Shown here piece by piece: positions 35,111 to 49,139 of a stretch of 64,000 nt of DNA. Source of the stretch: Anarhynchus alexandrinus. Taxonomy: Eukaryota; Chordata; Aves; Charadriiformes; Charadriidae. The position numbers and the translations under genes are program-made. The stretch is from NCBI GenBank assembly GCA_008711295.1, contig VUYV01000155.1:536548-600547 (forward strand). Direction: 5' to 3'. Below the pieces are notes generated by a model, which was not told the origin of the DNA, did not search any database, and worked only from the letters and a program-made list of their open reading frames with translations. Numbering within the stretch: position 1 is the first letter of the stretch; the number at the start of each line of letters is the position of its first letter.

Positions 35111-38100
35111 CCCTTGAATTTTACATCAGTCAAGAGCTGGTTGAAAATTATGCACTGTTCAAAGTTAACAGAAGTTCCCTAAACCAAGTTAATCCATTCT
35201 CTTAACTTAGTATAGGTAATTTATAATGAATGTAATTCTGGATGTGTTTCTGGCTGATATTTTCATGCACATTTGCATAGCTTTCACTTTTTCCTTCAGT
35301 GTAAATGTTGGTTTAAGTTTGTGGGAGAGTAATTTAGAGCTGACAGTGATTCTGTGCCCCAAAGTTATTTTCATACATAGTTCATTTAATCGAGTTTAAT
35401 ATTCTAATATAACCTAGTTCAGATGCCCCTAGCTATTTTATTCATTTATAAACTTCTCAAGAAGGCAACAGCAGAACATACCAAAGATGACAGCAATTGC
35501 TTGTATTTCTCTATACTGCTTAGACAGTGTCACTTGCTTAGTTTGCAGGAGATAAAGGGTCCCATTATTTCCCCCTCAACGGTTGTCTCTTTCATCTTCT
35601 CTCCTTTCTAGTGTCCTCTTCTGTCCCTTTCAAAGTGTGAAGTTAGTCCTTAAAATAACCATAAGAGCTAGGGTGGAACTGTAGGAGAAACAAGAGTTTA
35701 AAGTAATTTACAAAGGAATTAATGCAGAGCCATCTTGCCTGGCCAACTCTTACCTTCATCCAGTATCACTTTAATAATTCTCTGTTACCCTTCTTCCTTT
35801 CCTTGCTGTCATATTCTACATGTTGTAAAAATGACTTCTGAGGAACTTTTCACATAATTAATTCATTATGGTTGTCTTTAATATGCAGCACATCCAGTTC
35901 TCTTATAGCCAGACTTTTTCCGGTTTCTTCATTTTATTTCTCAGTGTATTTTACCTATTTCACTATGTCCTTTAAATACACTTTACTTGAATAATCCCCT
36001 TAAAATTAAATACTCTGAGTGTGCTTGGGTTTGCTAACTTCTCCTGTCCATCTTAACTACTGAAGTAAATAGGAATTTGAACCGCTCGATATTTGCAGGT
36101 CTGTCCTTAGTTCTTGCTGGAATGTTTCCTCATCTTTTCTAAATAACTTTTTTGTAGTGTCTCAGAAGCTAACAGATGTATTTCTTTTTAAAGAAGTGGT
36201 CTACATTAGAGAGTGCAACTTTAAAATAATTGTGGGAGCTATTTATCTGCACCTATTTATCTGCTTTGAAGAGAGCTTTTATTATTAATATTATTATTTT
36301 GTCTTCATTTACCTTAACACAGCATGCTAACTGGGTTTTTCACTTTTAAAAATTACTGGTTTTGTCCCACAGTGCACAAAGATCAATCAACCCAAACCTA
36401 ATATAATATAACCAGTTGCTCCAAAAGTGTAAATCCACTGAAAATTTTTAATTATCAAAATCTCTTAAGCGAAGGAAATGCAGTGCTTCCTCTAAATGTT
36501 TTACCCCAAATTTTCTTATCTTGTTAGGTTTAGAGACAGCTAATGGCTGTCTATAGCAGTAGTCAGTGCAGTTCACACATAGCAAGAAAACCCTCCAATT
36601 TCTTCCTCAAAGTGTGAGACTTCTTTGTGAAAATCATATTTGATGCATTCTGAATTAAACAGTGATTGAATAAACATTTTGCATCTGAAATAGCAAGAAA
36701 GAAGAGCGAGATAAAAAGCTGGATCCAATTTAGAACTCAGGGAAGAGCAGGGATAGCAAAGCTGAACACAGAACTTCCAGGTGCCAATCCCCACACTGCA
36801 GACCAGAGGTGAAATTACCTAGAATCATTAAACAGACTATAAAAGTAAACTTGCAAGCTAAAATTAACTTGAAATAGAGGGAATGGGGGGGTAAGAGGGT
36901 TGGGAAGCAGGGCAGACAAGTAAATGCTTGAATTAACCATCTGCAAAGCTCTCAGAATGAGAGATATCTCCACCACTTTCTTAAACTCAACTGTCTGACT
37001 CGGGCTTGAGGGAGGATATCTCCTTCCACTTGAGATCTGTACTCTCGACTGTAATTAAAAACATTGCCAAGGTTAATCTTTTCTAATTCAATGAAGCAGC
37101 AACACTTACACTCTCATTTCAGTGGTCAAAATTCTACCACTGAGTATGGAAAATTTCACTACAGTTCCAGTTCTTTCTGACGGTATTTCAAATATATAAG
37201 TTACTAGTAACGCTTTACTGCCAGGCAGCCATGTAATATAATTTTCAAGTTTTTCCTTAGTACAAAAAAGATCTGAAAATTATTTGGTGGGAGGAAAAGA
37301 AAGACATTAAAAAAACCCCACCTTACTGGTAAGGAGAGTTGCCGAGGTGGTGGAGATTCCAAGCTCCTGTCCCTTCTTTAATTAGTCTTCTTTTTTTATT
37401 TTTTATCCAATTAATGCTTTATTCCAAAATATATCAGATCTTTGAAGGAAGAAGGTGTGTCTAGGGCAGAATTATTACTGAAGTCCCAGAAATAGAATTA
37501 CTCAGTCAACCTGAGTTTGTTTTCTCTCTCTTAGTCTTAGTATTACTGATTTTGGAATAATGCTGTCTGGAAACAGAGCTGATTCAAAGAGGGGGTGAGC
37601 ACATATCAGTATTTTGGAAAAGTTTATTTCATTATGATTACTATCTAATCCATAAAGACATGTCTGAATCCAAGCAAAACCAGAAATCAAACCACGGTTT
37701 CCAATATCTTCAGAGGAAGCTTTTACCAGAGAGCTTTTAAGTGATCGCCTATAGATGAGACTTCAGCTGAGCTGTAAAACACACCAGAACTGAATTTTTC
37801 TTGAATCCTCTCTGGCAGGCAGGAGCACAGTTTTATTCAAACCCTTCAGCCTCAATCAAGCCTCTCTTAAGTTAGGTTGAGAATTGCCTAATGTATGGAT
37901 TGTTAGGTCTGGGCTAGGTGCCAAACTGTTCAGTCCTCTTAGGACTTAGGTAATTCTGGGTACACACACAAGCAGAACTTTATGGATCTAGAAAATGTTC
38001 CTACCAAAATTGAAGGATATTTGATGTTAGTAGTTAAATGACACCCAGAAAATGGAAAGAGAGATTTCCAAGCCTGAAATATGAGATTTTTTATTTATTT

Positions 38101-38186
38101 TTTTTTTAATATAACCAAAGTCAAAATGTAATCACCAAAGTCAGTCTTTGTGTGAAGTTCTTTACAGTTAATAATATTCATCCTCC

Positions 38187-38360
38187 TGGACTGCTCAGAG
38201 GGGTTGTGGAGTCTCCTTCTCTGGAGATATTCAAAACCCACCCGGATGCATTTCTGTCCAACCTGCTCCAGGCGAACCTGTTTTGGCAGGGGGGTTGGAC
38301 TACATGATCTCCAAAGGTGCCTTCCAACCCCTGCCATCCTGTGATCCTGTGATTCTGTGA
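38187..38360 (+). mobile_element. CR1 LINE, 3' fragment of a different subfamily
   Basis: Reads 'tgctcagaggggttgtggag', 'tctggagatattcaaaaccc', 'caacctgctccaggcgaacc', then 'gggggttggactacatgatc' and ends with GTGATCCTGTGATTCTGTGA. This is the CR1 3' UTR, but the block with the hexamer run of G and the 'gcgaacctgttttggcag' segment differs from the copies at 4.7, 12.8, 55 and 60 kb, so it belongs to another subfamily. About 175 bp remain, and no ORF remains. Confidence 0.93.
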
Positions 38361-41300
38361 CTGCCGCATTACAATACGTTTTAGCTGTCTTCCCCAATCA
38401 CAGCCCAGTGCATATGGTTTCAAACCCTGTGTAAGCATCTAAACAATATGAATGTCTAAGCAAAAGAGAAAAAAATCCAGGGCAGGAGATCTAGCAACAA
38501 ACAGTAGTAAACTCTCTGAACTCTGAACACTTATCTGTTGAGAGTCTATTTTCTACTGAGCTTTGCATTCTGGTGGCCATTTATATTTTATCCTCATCAG
38601 TTAGTTAGAAAAATACCATGTTTTTATGTGTTGTATCATTAGTTTGATTTTTTGAAGCTGCAATTAAAAAGTCATTTGCAAGACAATTTAGCAATTTTAT
38701 CCTATTCAGGACGACTCACCCACCACAGAACATCAGCAGTGTAGTGAAATATATTGGTTGTATTTTACTTTTTTTTTTAAGCTAAGCTAATAATTAAGAA
38801 GGAATTGCCACTTTACTTCAGTTCTGCATGACTAGCAATCTTGTCCTGGTGTCCAGCTTCAAAATCCAGTGAAGCCACTTCGTAAGTAAAACTCCTGAGG
38901 ACATCCAGTTACCGAAGAGGTATGTCTTGTTTAATCACAATTAGTTTGACATCTTTTAACCACAGCTCCATTAGTGCATAGGCTGTTCATATTTGAAGCA
39001 AGCACTTAACACTTACCAGGAACCTTTGATCACGTGTGCTGACCTTGGTTTAGACTTTAATCCTCAACAATGTGCCCCAGGTGTTTGGTATTACATACAA
39101 GTAACATTCATCTGAAAGCGATTAAAATAAGTGCTCTAAGAATGATCAAAAATAAATTTGTTCTTGTCCCAATGGAATATATGTCATAGTAGCTCTGCTT
39201 GTAGATCAAAACTATTTTTAAGCAGCATTTAAAAGAAATAATTTGTTTGTTGTCACATTTTCTGATCTTTAATGGAGCCACACATTTACAAAAGATACTA
39301 ATTTTTCTGTCATATTTCTGAGATTTTAATTATTTACATTTTTGTCTATCAAAGTTGATCTGTTGTTTCTTTCAGTTTAAAAAAAATCATCTAAAGGGTG
39401 TTTGAAATAACCAGTGTACCAGAATGCAGTGCTGTGGTTATTGCAAGAGGTCAAGTTTGTAGAAAACTTGAGTAAAACAAACTGTTACAGATAAAGAAAA
39501 TGAGTAATCTGTGTTGTGCTAGAGGTAAGACCAAATACCCTGCCTGAAAAAGTAATAAAAAACCCCAACATTGGATTAATCCTCCTCGCTGTTATTGCTT
39601 TTTTGCTCCAAAAGTTGATCTATTTTAGAGAGACTCAGAAACTACCTCCTGGAAGATTCGCAAAAAGAGTAAGAGAAATGGTTGTACACACTTTTTGGCC
39701 TTTAATAAGTCTCTAAATCACATAGTCAGCATACCTTCAAGAGAGTTCACCTCTCTTATGCTTCATTTCTCAAAGTTATTTAGGCACTGTACCCCCTCTA
39801 AAATCAGCGGAACAACTGGCGCCTGAAAACAACCTATACATGTTTCTCGGTATAGCCAGGCACAGTGCTGCCAAAGGACTCCTCATACCTTGCCTTGTGC
39901 TAAACCATGGATAGAGCCAAAATACACACATTTCTGACTACTGTCCAAGTATCCTGAGGGTCCCAGCCCACTCTGCTGGTAAAGAAAGACATGAGCCATG
40001 GAATCATCCCTCTCTCTTCTCAGCATCCTCACAGCTCTCTCAATTTTATTTCTATGGAAAGACTACCCACTAACTTCCCACTAACTGTGTTGGCTGATTT
40101 GTCCTTAAACTAGCCTTCAACACCCCTCCCCAAGAGCTAAACAGTGTAGTAAGCAAGTGAGTCATCATCTTTGTGAGGTCTCAAAGATGCTAAAGAGGCT
40201 ACTCTAAAAAGATAGTCCACACATGACTGTTAACGCATTTGCAGATGTGGGCCTCAGCTCATGTCTTACTGTTATGGACCAATGATTATATCATTACCTG
40301 GAAAGAGATATGAACTGAAGCAATCAGAAAATGCTTCCTTGCACCAATTTCATGGATTGTTTTTTTAATTTGTTTTTTTTCTCTTCTTTCCTTATTCATC
40401 ACTACTGTCAATATAATTTCTTAGACATATTCTAAAATGTCTCTGTGTCTAAAAGAGGGTGGTTGGTTAACTAAGTCACTTGTTCATTCCTATTCCCACC
40501 CCTACCAGCAGAATAAGGGAGACGATCGGAAGAGCAAAAATGAGAAAAACTCATGGGTCAACATAAAGACAATTTAACAAGTGAAGAAAAGAGAAAAAAC
40601 ACAACCAACCAACCAACCAACCAACCAACCAACCAACCAACCAACCAAGTGATGCAAAGGCACTCGCCACCTCCCTTCAGTAAACCAATGCCCAGCCAGT
40701 CTCCAAGCAACAGCTACTCTGGAAAGAGTGCACCAGCATCCCCAGTTTTTATTGCTGAACATGACATTATAGAGCACTGAATATGTCTTTGGTCAACTGG
40801 GGTCAGCTGTCCCAGCTGTGTCCCCTGCCAGCCTCTTACCCAGCCCTGACCTACTCATTCTTCAGGCAAAGTGTGAAAGAAAGGAGAAGCTGATGTTGCG
40901 AAAGCACTGCTGATCAATAGCTAAAACACTGGAGGATCTAGGCTTTGCTGCAATCAAGTGAATCTAAAGACTTGAATTGGCCAGTGACTCCTATTTCCAG
41001 AAAAGCTAAGGAAATGTCTTTCTGAATATTTTGGTTAATTTTTCTTACTGTGTAATTTGATATTACATACAAAGCATTTAAAACTAGAGTGAACAAAATA
41101 CTGTAAACATATATCCATGCACTGCTCTACTGTTAGCACTAGCAGATATTTGTCCTAATGATATGTCTAATCTTGATTTCCACTTTTATTTATTAATTTT
41201 TTCAGTCAGGAATAGCAGAAACTGGGGCAGTGGGGTAGATGAAACACACAAATAAAGTTTCAATGTTAGGTATAATTTATGGTACAATAGCAGAAGGTAG

Positions 41301-42189
41301 AATATATGATTTGAAATTCTTGCACTTAGTAAAATCATTGAAATTATAAGAATTATTATAATGAAGATATACTAAATAAATGAGCTATCTAGAATTTTAA
41401 TGATTTCTTTATATTTACAACATTCTTATGATAATTAGTCTGTATATAAAACACTGCGTAAGAGTCTATAATATCTATTTAAATTTCAAGCAGGACTTTG
41501 AAATTCTTCAAAGTTGCCTTCCTTGAAAGATTAAATAATTAGAACTGTTATTTACAAGAATAAAACCACTCAGGTGTAAATGACAGTTGTGAACATAACA
41601 TATTATTTGATCAAAAACATTTCAAATGCAACATAACAAAGGAACTGGTTCAGACATATAGTTGTATTACAGTAGTAAAACCAAACTTGTTAAAAGAGAA
41701 TTAACAGCTTTAAAATCTAGGGCTTAAAAAAATATTACTGGAGTTCATTTGACTCTTCAGTATCCACAGTTACAAACTTCTGGATACTAAGAGAGTAAAA
41801 TAGTTTATCAGAATTATTTAGCTGCCTGGTAACACTTTTTCAATAGTGATGATTTTGTTTGTTTATTTTTATTTTGCAAAGCTTGTTTCAAACAAACACT
41901 CTTTCATGCAAGGTTAAAAAAAAAACATCTTGGGCCACTGAACTTACATTTGGATTTGAAACCTGAAGCAAGTGGTTTTTTTGTACAGATCCAATTATAA
42001 CAAAACCTCATTTTAACTGAAATGACAAAACCAGCAAATATCACCAAGCCCCAGGATAATGACAAATGAAGACTGTTATTTTAACAACTCCTTTTTGTAA
42101 TCCAAGCATAGAATACAAATATAGTATGTTACACTGCGGTAATAATTTCTCACATTGTTAAGTCTTTGAAGAATTTAAATGTAAGGTTA
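38361..42189. other. Unique AT-rich non-coding DNA
   Basis: No gene is supported. A (CCAA)n microsatellite is listed separately. Nothing else is recognised. Confidence 0.55.
40603..40648 (+). repeat. (AACC)n microsatellite
   Basis: About eleven uninterrupted AACC units, likely length-polymorphic. Confidence 0.95.
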
Positions 42190-43234
42190 TTTAGATTTGG
42201 AAATTGATCCTTCAGTGCAATCCTGCTGGCGGATGGTCACAATTGGTGTTCCCCAGGGCTCAGTACTGAGGCCAGTTCTGTTTAATATCTTTATCAACAA
42301 CCTGGATGAGGGGATCACGCGCATCCTCAGTAAGTTTGCAGGTGGCACCAAGTTGGGTGGGAGTGTTGATCTCCCTGAGGGTAGGAAGGCTCTATAGAGG
42401 GATCTGGACAGGCTGGATGGATGGGCTGAGGCCAATGGTATGACGTTCAACAGGGCCAAGTGCCGAGTTCTGCACTTGGGTCACAACAACTCCATGCCTG
42501 GGGGTTGTTCCTCCTACAAGCCTGGGGAAGAGTGGTTGTAAAGTTGCCTGGCAGAAAAGGACCTGGGGGTGTTTGTTGACAGCCAGATCTGAATATGAGC
42601 CAGCAGTGTGCCCAGGCTGCCAGGAAGGCTAGTAGCATCCTGGCTTGTATCAGGAACAGCGTGGCCAGCAGGACTAGGGAAGTGACTGACAGCCTGTACT
42701 TGTCATTGGTGAGACAACACCTCAAGTACTCTGTTCAGTTTTTTGACCCTCACTACAAGAAAGACATTGAGGTGCTGGAGCATGTCCAGAGAAGGGCAAC
42801 GAAGCTGGTGAAGGGTCTCAAGCACAAGTCTGATGAGGAGCGGCTGAGGGAACTGAGGTTGTTTAGCCTGGAGAAAAGGAGGCTGAGGGAAGACCTTATT
42901 GCTCTCCATAACTACCTGAAAGGAGGTTGTAGTGAGGTGGGTATTGGTCTCTTCTCCCAAGTACACAGGGGATAGGACAAGAGGAAATGGCCTTGAGTTG
43001 CACCAGGGGAGGTTTAGATTGAATCTTAGGAAAAATTTATTCACTAAAATGGTTCTCCAGCATTGGAACAGGCTTCCCAGGGAAGTGGTGGAGACATCAT
43101 CCCTGAAGGTATTTAAAAGTCATGTAGATATAGTGCTGAGGGACATGGTTTATTAGTAACTTGGCAGTGCTGGGTTAACGGTTGGACTCAATGATCTTAA
43201 AGGTCTTTTCCAACCTAAGTGATTCTATGATTCT
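42190..43234 (+). mobile_element. CR1 LINE, 5'-truncated
   Basis: A copy of just over 1 kb that starts inside the reverse transcriptase at motif B (VPQGSVL at about 42248) and runs to a tail of GATTCTATGATTCT (43221-43234). Its 3' UTR has the 'cagtgctgggttaacggttggactcaatga' block characteristic of another CR1 subfamily, different from the 12.8 kb copy. No duplication of the target is apparent. Confidence 0.96.
42197..43156 (+). pseudogene. CR1 ORF2 relic (reverse transcriptase C-terminal part)
   Basis: Three pieces in two alternating frames: 42197-42397 ([20 protein letters not shown]), 42595-42975 ([16 protein letters not shown] ... [18 protein letters not shown]) and 42932-43156 ([20 protein letters not shown]). 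An internal TAG at 42395-42397 and at least two frameshifts separate them. The catalytic F/YADD box reads FAGG (about 42339), losing both Asp residues. Not functional. Confidence 0.92.
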
Positions 43235-46200
43235 AAAAGCCTAAACCATTTGGTTTTCTGCAAGAGTGTATGCTCAGATGTTGGCATAATGATGTTGTAC
43301 CAGCCTGTCAATGCAAATATAAATAAAGATATTATTCACCTAGAACAAAATCTCCTAAACATTAAACATCCTTCCATATCATAGATTTTAGACCTGAGGT
43401 AGGGGAACCGGAGGAAAGAGGAACAAAACAGAATTCAGTCTTATAATTAGATCACTCGCCTTGAGTTTTTGATAGCCAAAATAAAACACCTTTTTAGCTG
43501 CTATAATTTGCTTCACAGCCTGAAGCCTGTGGCATTGCAAGGCAGTGAAAGGCTGTTGGAGAGACTGTGCTCTTTATTCTTTGGTGCACAGCACAACTGC
43601 ATAGCCCAACCCTAGAGAAAGCTGACCAAGACATCTGCAAGTAACACTAACTACTGGACTTTTCCAGACTGGAAATTGTCTGTCACGTAATATAATCACC
43701 TCCACAGAGGTTGTTTAGATGAGAGCTGCTTCTCAGCTTGTCCTGTAGCCCATAATAGTGCCAGGCCTCTTCTTGGCGTGCCCTACTCTTGCTCAGCATG
43801 GCCCTTCATGCAAGCATTTGCTAGAGAGGATTATGGGGCAAACATACAGAGTTGAATTGCTTCTTGGCTTGAAGTGTGAACTTAAAGGCTCCTTCAAATT
43901 GCTTCAGCCTTTTAAAGGAGCATGAAGAAGGGAAAATGAATAGGATATTCACATCTTCAAAGAATGTAAAATACCTCAAATGCCATTGGTGCCGGATCTC
44001 CAGTGGTTTTCATTTCATAATTGCTATTAGGACATCTATTCAAAATGATGGGAAAGAGCAAGAATTTGGAATGCCTAAAACATCCTGTGAGGCTTAGAGA
44101 AAGAACCAAATTTATGTTTTCTGATTATTATCACTGTCTTAGTAATATTCTGTATATAAATTTAAATCCAGCATATCAGCGTGACGGAGAAGAGTTTAGT
44201 TTTGTGGTTCACTGAGTGCAATGTATTTTTAGAAAAATTTGAATCAACAGAAGATAGTGATTTGGCATAGGGTTAAGAAAAGTCATTTCATGCAATTTAT
44301 GAGCATGGAAGAAAGCACAGAAATGAAAGTGGGGAAAGAAATTTTCCAGGCTGGCATCTTAGTAAGAAACAGGTGTGAAAGAAAGAGGTACATGACGTCA
44401 CTTGTGAGGTGTTTTTTTGTTTATGGACTTTTTTAACAAATTGTTTTCTTCCTCTGAACAGATGTGTTAACTACCACAACAGATGAGTGCACAAAAAATG
44501 AAACCTTTAATTAATTCTTACTTGGTCCTATCCAGCATCTTTGTGTGTGCCAACTGTCAACAGAAAACCTGAACCATGTTAGAGAGATACATCACATTTA
44601 TCAGTACCATATGCTAGGGAGAAAAAGTAAAAAATTACACATGTGAATTGCCTGTATCCAGGCTTCTTCTATGAAAGAAAATTGAATCTTACACTGAAAA
44701 AAATACTTTGTTAATAGACAAATGTCTGTTTTGCTGAGACAGAAATTAGATTAATATGCAGTAGCAACAGTATCTGTCCTTCTGAATGGCTAAAAATTGC
44801 CATTCAGAAAAAGAGGAACAATTTTTCACTTTAAATGTTTTGATCTAACTTTTATATTGTTATGAACAAGGAATCCAGAAAATGTAAATGTTTACTTGGG
44901 GAAAAAAAGAATAATCAAAAATTCTAAAATCAAAACTTCATTACGTACCATGTCCCCTTCTATTCTGTGCTTTTTATTATTGTGAATTTTGCATGTGACT
45001 ACTTTATTTCACATAGGCATTCCTTGAAATTTCTCTTGGATATAAGGACATGTCCAGCTACTGCTGATTGGAAGACAAAAGTCTATGATCAAATCGGATC
45101 ACAAGCATCTATTATTACTTCCAGTCTCTCAAAATACACCTCTTCTGTGAAACATTTCAGCACGTCTTACTGTGAAACGTCTAGTGAGTTAAATTTATAT
45201 CCTTTATTGTCCCTAATACAAAGACAGAAAGCTACCTAATACACAGATAAGAAATTAACTAGAAATTGCATGCAAGCCACAAAACCATTACTATCAAGAC
45301 CATCCTGAATAGCTCCACCTTTTCACACTGACATTACATCCCAAATCAACACATGAAACTCTATACTCAGTTATTTCTTTAGTAGTAGGACTTCTTATGA
45401 ACTCACCTAAAATATTATTTCTGTGGTATGCCTTTTCAGGACAAAAGTAACTTGATGCAAAGCTAGGATAATACTTGTGCAATTCAGTGCAGGAACATGA
45501 AACATTAAAAGCCAATGGAGTATTAAGCCTTCCACAATAGCATAACCGTTCTAAATATGCCAAGAACCCACTCAGCTTTTATATCTTAATCCAGACAACA
45601 TTTAGCCTGCTTCAACCTCAGGAGTTTCAGGTGCCTAGTACTTGCCTCTCTTAATATTCCAAGATGATGAGCTAGTGTTTATAATGTGGTTTTAATGAGA
45701 AAAAAAGTCGGCTGTCTTTTTTATCTGCAGCTGCCTACAACATCAAGGGTTTTACTCCTTTGCTACAATGGATGAAATATTGATCCTACTGAAGGCAGTA
45801 GAAGAGCTCAAGTTGATTTGAATATGGCAAAGGTTTTATTGAAAAGCTCAAAGGCCTGTCCGACTGTATGCCTTCCTTGGAGAAAACCCCTCATAAATGT
45901 CTATATACATTGCATGTTAGAACACTACATGTACCTGTGCAAGCTCTTCATTTCCTTACAGGCTACATTTATTTCACTGAATCCAGTGATTTTGTAATTT
46001 TATGTATAGTTATAGAACATCTAAAATACATAACAGATAAATACACAGCAAAATAATAATTTATCTCATTCCATTCTTAAGTAGTATAAATTTCAGTACA
46101 AATCCATGAGGAATGCAGAAATTACTAATTTTTCTCATCTTGCTATCTTTGCATGAGTAATTTCTTATGTATGTCACATACGGGGTTTTAAATAATTTTG

Positions 46201-48965
46201 TATCATTAAGAGAAGACGACATTTCATATGACCCACGAAGTCCTCTTGATTTGCACAGGTAATTTTATTTTTATTTGGTCCTGGGCAAGACTGGCAAGCT
46301 TAAAGTGACAAGATTGTTGCTTGTCATGAGACAGCAAAGATCTATGTTTTCTTCCCTATGCAAAACACTTCCCTTAAGACATTTCACAAGTTTCCATTTA
46401 AAACAGCAACAGTCATTTTGCTTGTCTCCTAGGAGATCATGAATATTATTTTTTCTCATTGTTCAATAAGCAGCATAATCCAAAGCAATTGGAATACATT
46501 AATATTAATAAACCATCACCTTGTAGACATTTTGAAGTAACATTTTGTGAATAAATCATAGATGAAGTAACATCTTGTGAATAAATCATAAATGTATGTG
46601 TGCACATATTTGCACACACCTGGGATTTATCATATACATAAATACATGTATGCATACAGATGTATGCTTAAAACATACTACTTTAAAAAAAAATATATTG
46701 TTGTCAAAATAGAAGGAAACGCTGTCAAAAAACTATGACAGCAGAAATAAATAATCCCACCATCTGGTCCTTCTCTTGATCTTTCCAGATAAAGTGTGAC
46801 TAGCATATTCTAACAAAAGTAGTAAAAATTCCCAACACTAAAACAATTAATTTCTGGTGTAAAATTCTTCCAGTTTCTGTCACTGGGCCAAATACTAAAA
46901 TTCAGTAGCACTTTTTAAAATGTCTTAGAGGTTTTTAACTCCTAGAGGTGCTTTAGAAAAAAAACCAGTTCAAAGGCTGAGTCCATAGAGCTTCGTGACA
47001 TCAATTGTGGAGCTTCAACAAAGAATTCTGATTATCTAACCCCAAGAGTCCTCTTTTTTAAACTTATAGCAGCCTTCTATAGGCAGCAGTTTGGTACACA
47101 AAGGATATTCTTACTTAATTTTTGAATAATTGGGTTGAGTTTACATTGTGTTTAAAAACCTTGGCCAAACACCAAACAGGTGGGCTTCCTGACTTTTCTG
47201 AACACATCCGTACCTGAATGCCTGTAAGGTGCTTCCATATCAGATGCTGCTGCTTATGCAGCAGGAAAGCAGGCAAATGTTAAGCTACCTACATCTTCCA
47301 TCTGCCAGTCCTTTGAACAACATCACGTGTCCTCACCTGACATCTGCACCAAGACAGATGGGATACGCTGTGCTTTGGCTGGCCTATACATCCCGCAGAC
47401 AGGCTGGATCCACACTGACAAGCACATGAGGTCCAATTTTTCTCCCCCAGATTCCCTGGAAGTTTCTTCCAACCTGCCTCTGATCTTGATCCAAGGGCGA
47501 GAAACAAGCCTGAGCGTGACTGAAGGCATGGACCCATGCTCAAAATGGACAGCAGATATTTCTGTTGTGTGACCCAACACTATACTGAGGAGATCTGCCA
47601 GAGGTATTCTGTTTATTCTGCAAGGTGTGAGACAACCTTATTCAATAGGAGCCCTGGATGCAGGATTTATATCTCAATATCTAAACTGCATGTGCAAGTA
47701 GTTCATGCGTTGGCTTCTTTTCCACTGGCAATTGCAACACCTACAACTCATTCAGCATCTGCAAATGTAACCAGCAACTTTAATTTGTCAGCATAAAGTG
47801 ACCTGACTTATGAAATCCAAAGCAAAATGTTCATTAGCACTCAGTAAGTAAATATAGACCAGTAAGATGAGTCTCCTTCTGGCACTTCAGACTGCATGAC
47901 TCTAACTCAAGATGTAATGCTCTGCCAAAACAGCTATAAATACCATAAAAAAGATGCATACAAATGACAAAATAATAAAACAATCTCTTGAACTATAGAA
48001 ATTATTACACGTATTAATAAGATTTCATTCATTATTTATAATTCATCCTTTCCTTTATAAAAAAATAATATTATTTTTTTGAATTGAATTAAGCACGATA
48101 ATTTCCATTTTCCATTCTGGTTATAGTTTTTAAGAAAAGGCTAAATTATATAAAAATTTATTGTTCTGTCTTCAGAAAGGTAGGACTTTGCTATGATCTG
48201 AAGAATCCATTACTCTCTCCTTCACAAATGCTTACAAATGTGCTGTAAGTCCTTTAGCAAAAGTTCAGTAGACAGACCTTCCGCCTAAATTTCATATAAA
48301 GCCACTACAAATACTAAGTAAAATTAAAAAACTATATTTCCATTAGCACATTTTTTGTTTTTTCTTAAAGGTCAATACAATTACTGTGCACAGTGGTATC
48401 TGGAGTGCAATTTTGCTACCAACTGTTAACCGCCTTTTCCTCTTTCTGGTATTCTTCAGCAAGATCTCTGTCCCCCCCATCATATGTTCTTGCACCAAAG
48501 CCAGACAGGACGTGTACTTGGCAGTTACATGATCCATATGTCAAGGCATGGAATGGTTTTTTTTAAGCAATGGATTATGTCTTGGTACCTGAAGATCCAA
48601 TTTTCATCACATCAAATATTTTGCCTGATGAAAAGGAAAGCTAAGAATCTGACTACATGCTCAGAATGGGGTCTGCTTCTTAATTGTTGTCTCTGCTGTC
48701 AGGGAACAATATTTTTTAATATCTTTTGGGTTTAAGACAGTTTATTTCCTGATGCATTTTGTAGATAAAGTCTTTCACTAGTTCCTAATGAGATCCGTAT
48801 GCCAGTCGATCAAAGGTTTGTATCCCTATGGCCACATGTGATTCAAGGCACACACTGACCAAAGATCTGTTCACAGAGCATTAATCAGAAATTAGAAATA
48901 AACTAAAGTCTCTTTGCTACACAAAGGCAGTGAATTTTCATTGGCTGCTATTCAGCAAATGGCAG
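43235..48965. other. Unique AT-rich non-coding DNA
   Basis: No gene is supported. A 30-bp tandem duplication is listed separately. The GC-richer stretch 47220-47600 has overlapping open frames on both strands, none convincing. Confidence 0.55.
46534..46593 (+). repeat. 30-bp tandem duplication
   Basis: Two adjacent 30-base copies (46534-46563 and 46564-46593), starting GAAGTAACAT and ending AAATCATA(G/A)AT, with two differences. A recent local duplication. Confidence 0.95.
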
Positions 48966-49139
48966 GATTATATTACTCTTGACAGAGATTGCCAGTCCAT
49001 CTGGCCACATGCACGCCTGCTGCCTGACGAGTGCTTTGACAGGAGCTTTGATTTTCCCATAGTAACAGAGAAAGTGTACAGTCCTCCCTCCCCATTTAAA
49101 GTTAGAGTGGTCTCCCCAAAGTACATCAATACTGAGTAA
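48966..49139 (+). CDS. Weak candidate terminal exon, unrecognised product
   Basis: After an acceptor-like ATGGCAG the plus strand stays open for 57 codons to a TAA at 49137-49139. The translation starts DYITLDRDCQSIWPHARLLP and continues DECFDRSFDFPIVTEKVYSP, with a mixed charged/Pro composition that is more protein-like than neighbouring frames. The acceptor is poor: there is no pyrimidine tract and another AG lies close upstream. The opposite strand is also open, and no family is recognised. It may be a conserved non-coding patch. Confidence 0.18.
   Translation, partial: DYITLDRDCQSIWPHARLLPDECFDRSFDFPIVTEKVYSPPSPFKVRVVSPKYINTE

Larger units (their letters stand above)
32732..38186. other. 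Unique non-coding DNA, parts constrained-looking
   Basis: No gene is supported. Two patches with regulatory texture are listed separately. Homopolymer runs occur at 33037-33045 and 38092-38108. A 122-codon minus frame at 33394-33762 lies within the first patch and is not convincing as protein. Confidence 0.55.

Noticed and set aside
47229..47580. GC-richer stretch open on both strands
   Set aside because: Four overlapping frames are open, none with a distinctive composition or splice context, so no one frame can be preferred.
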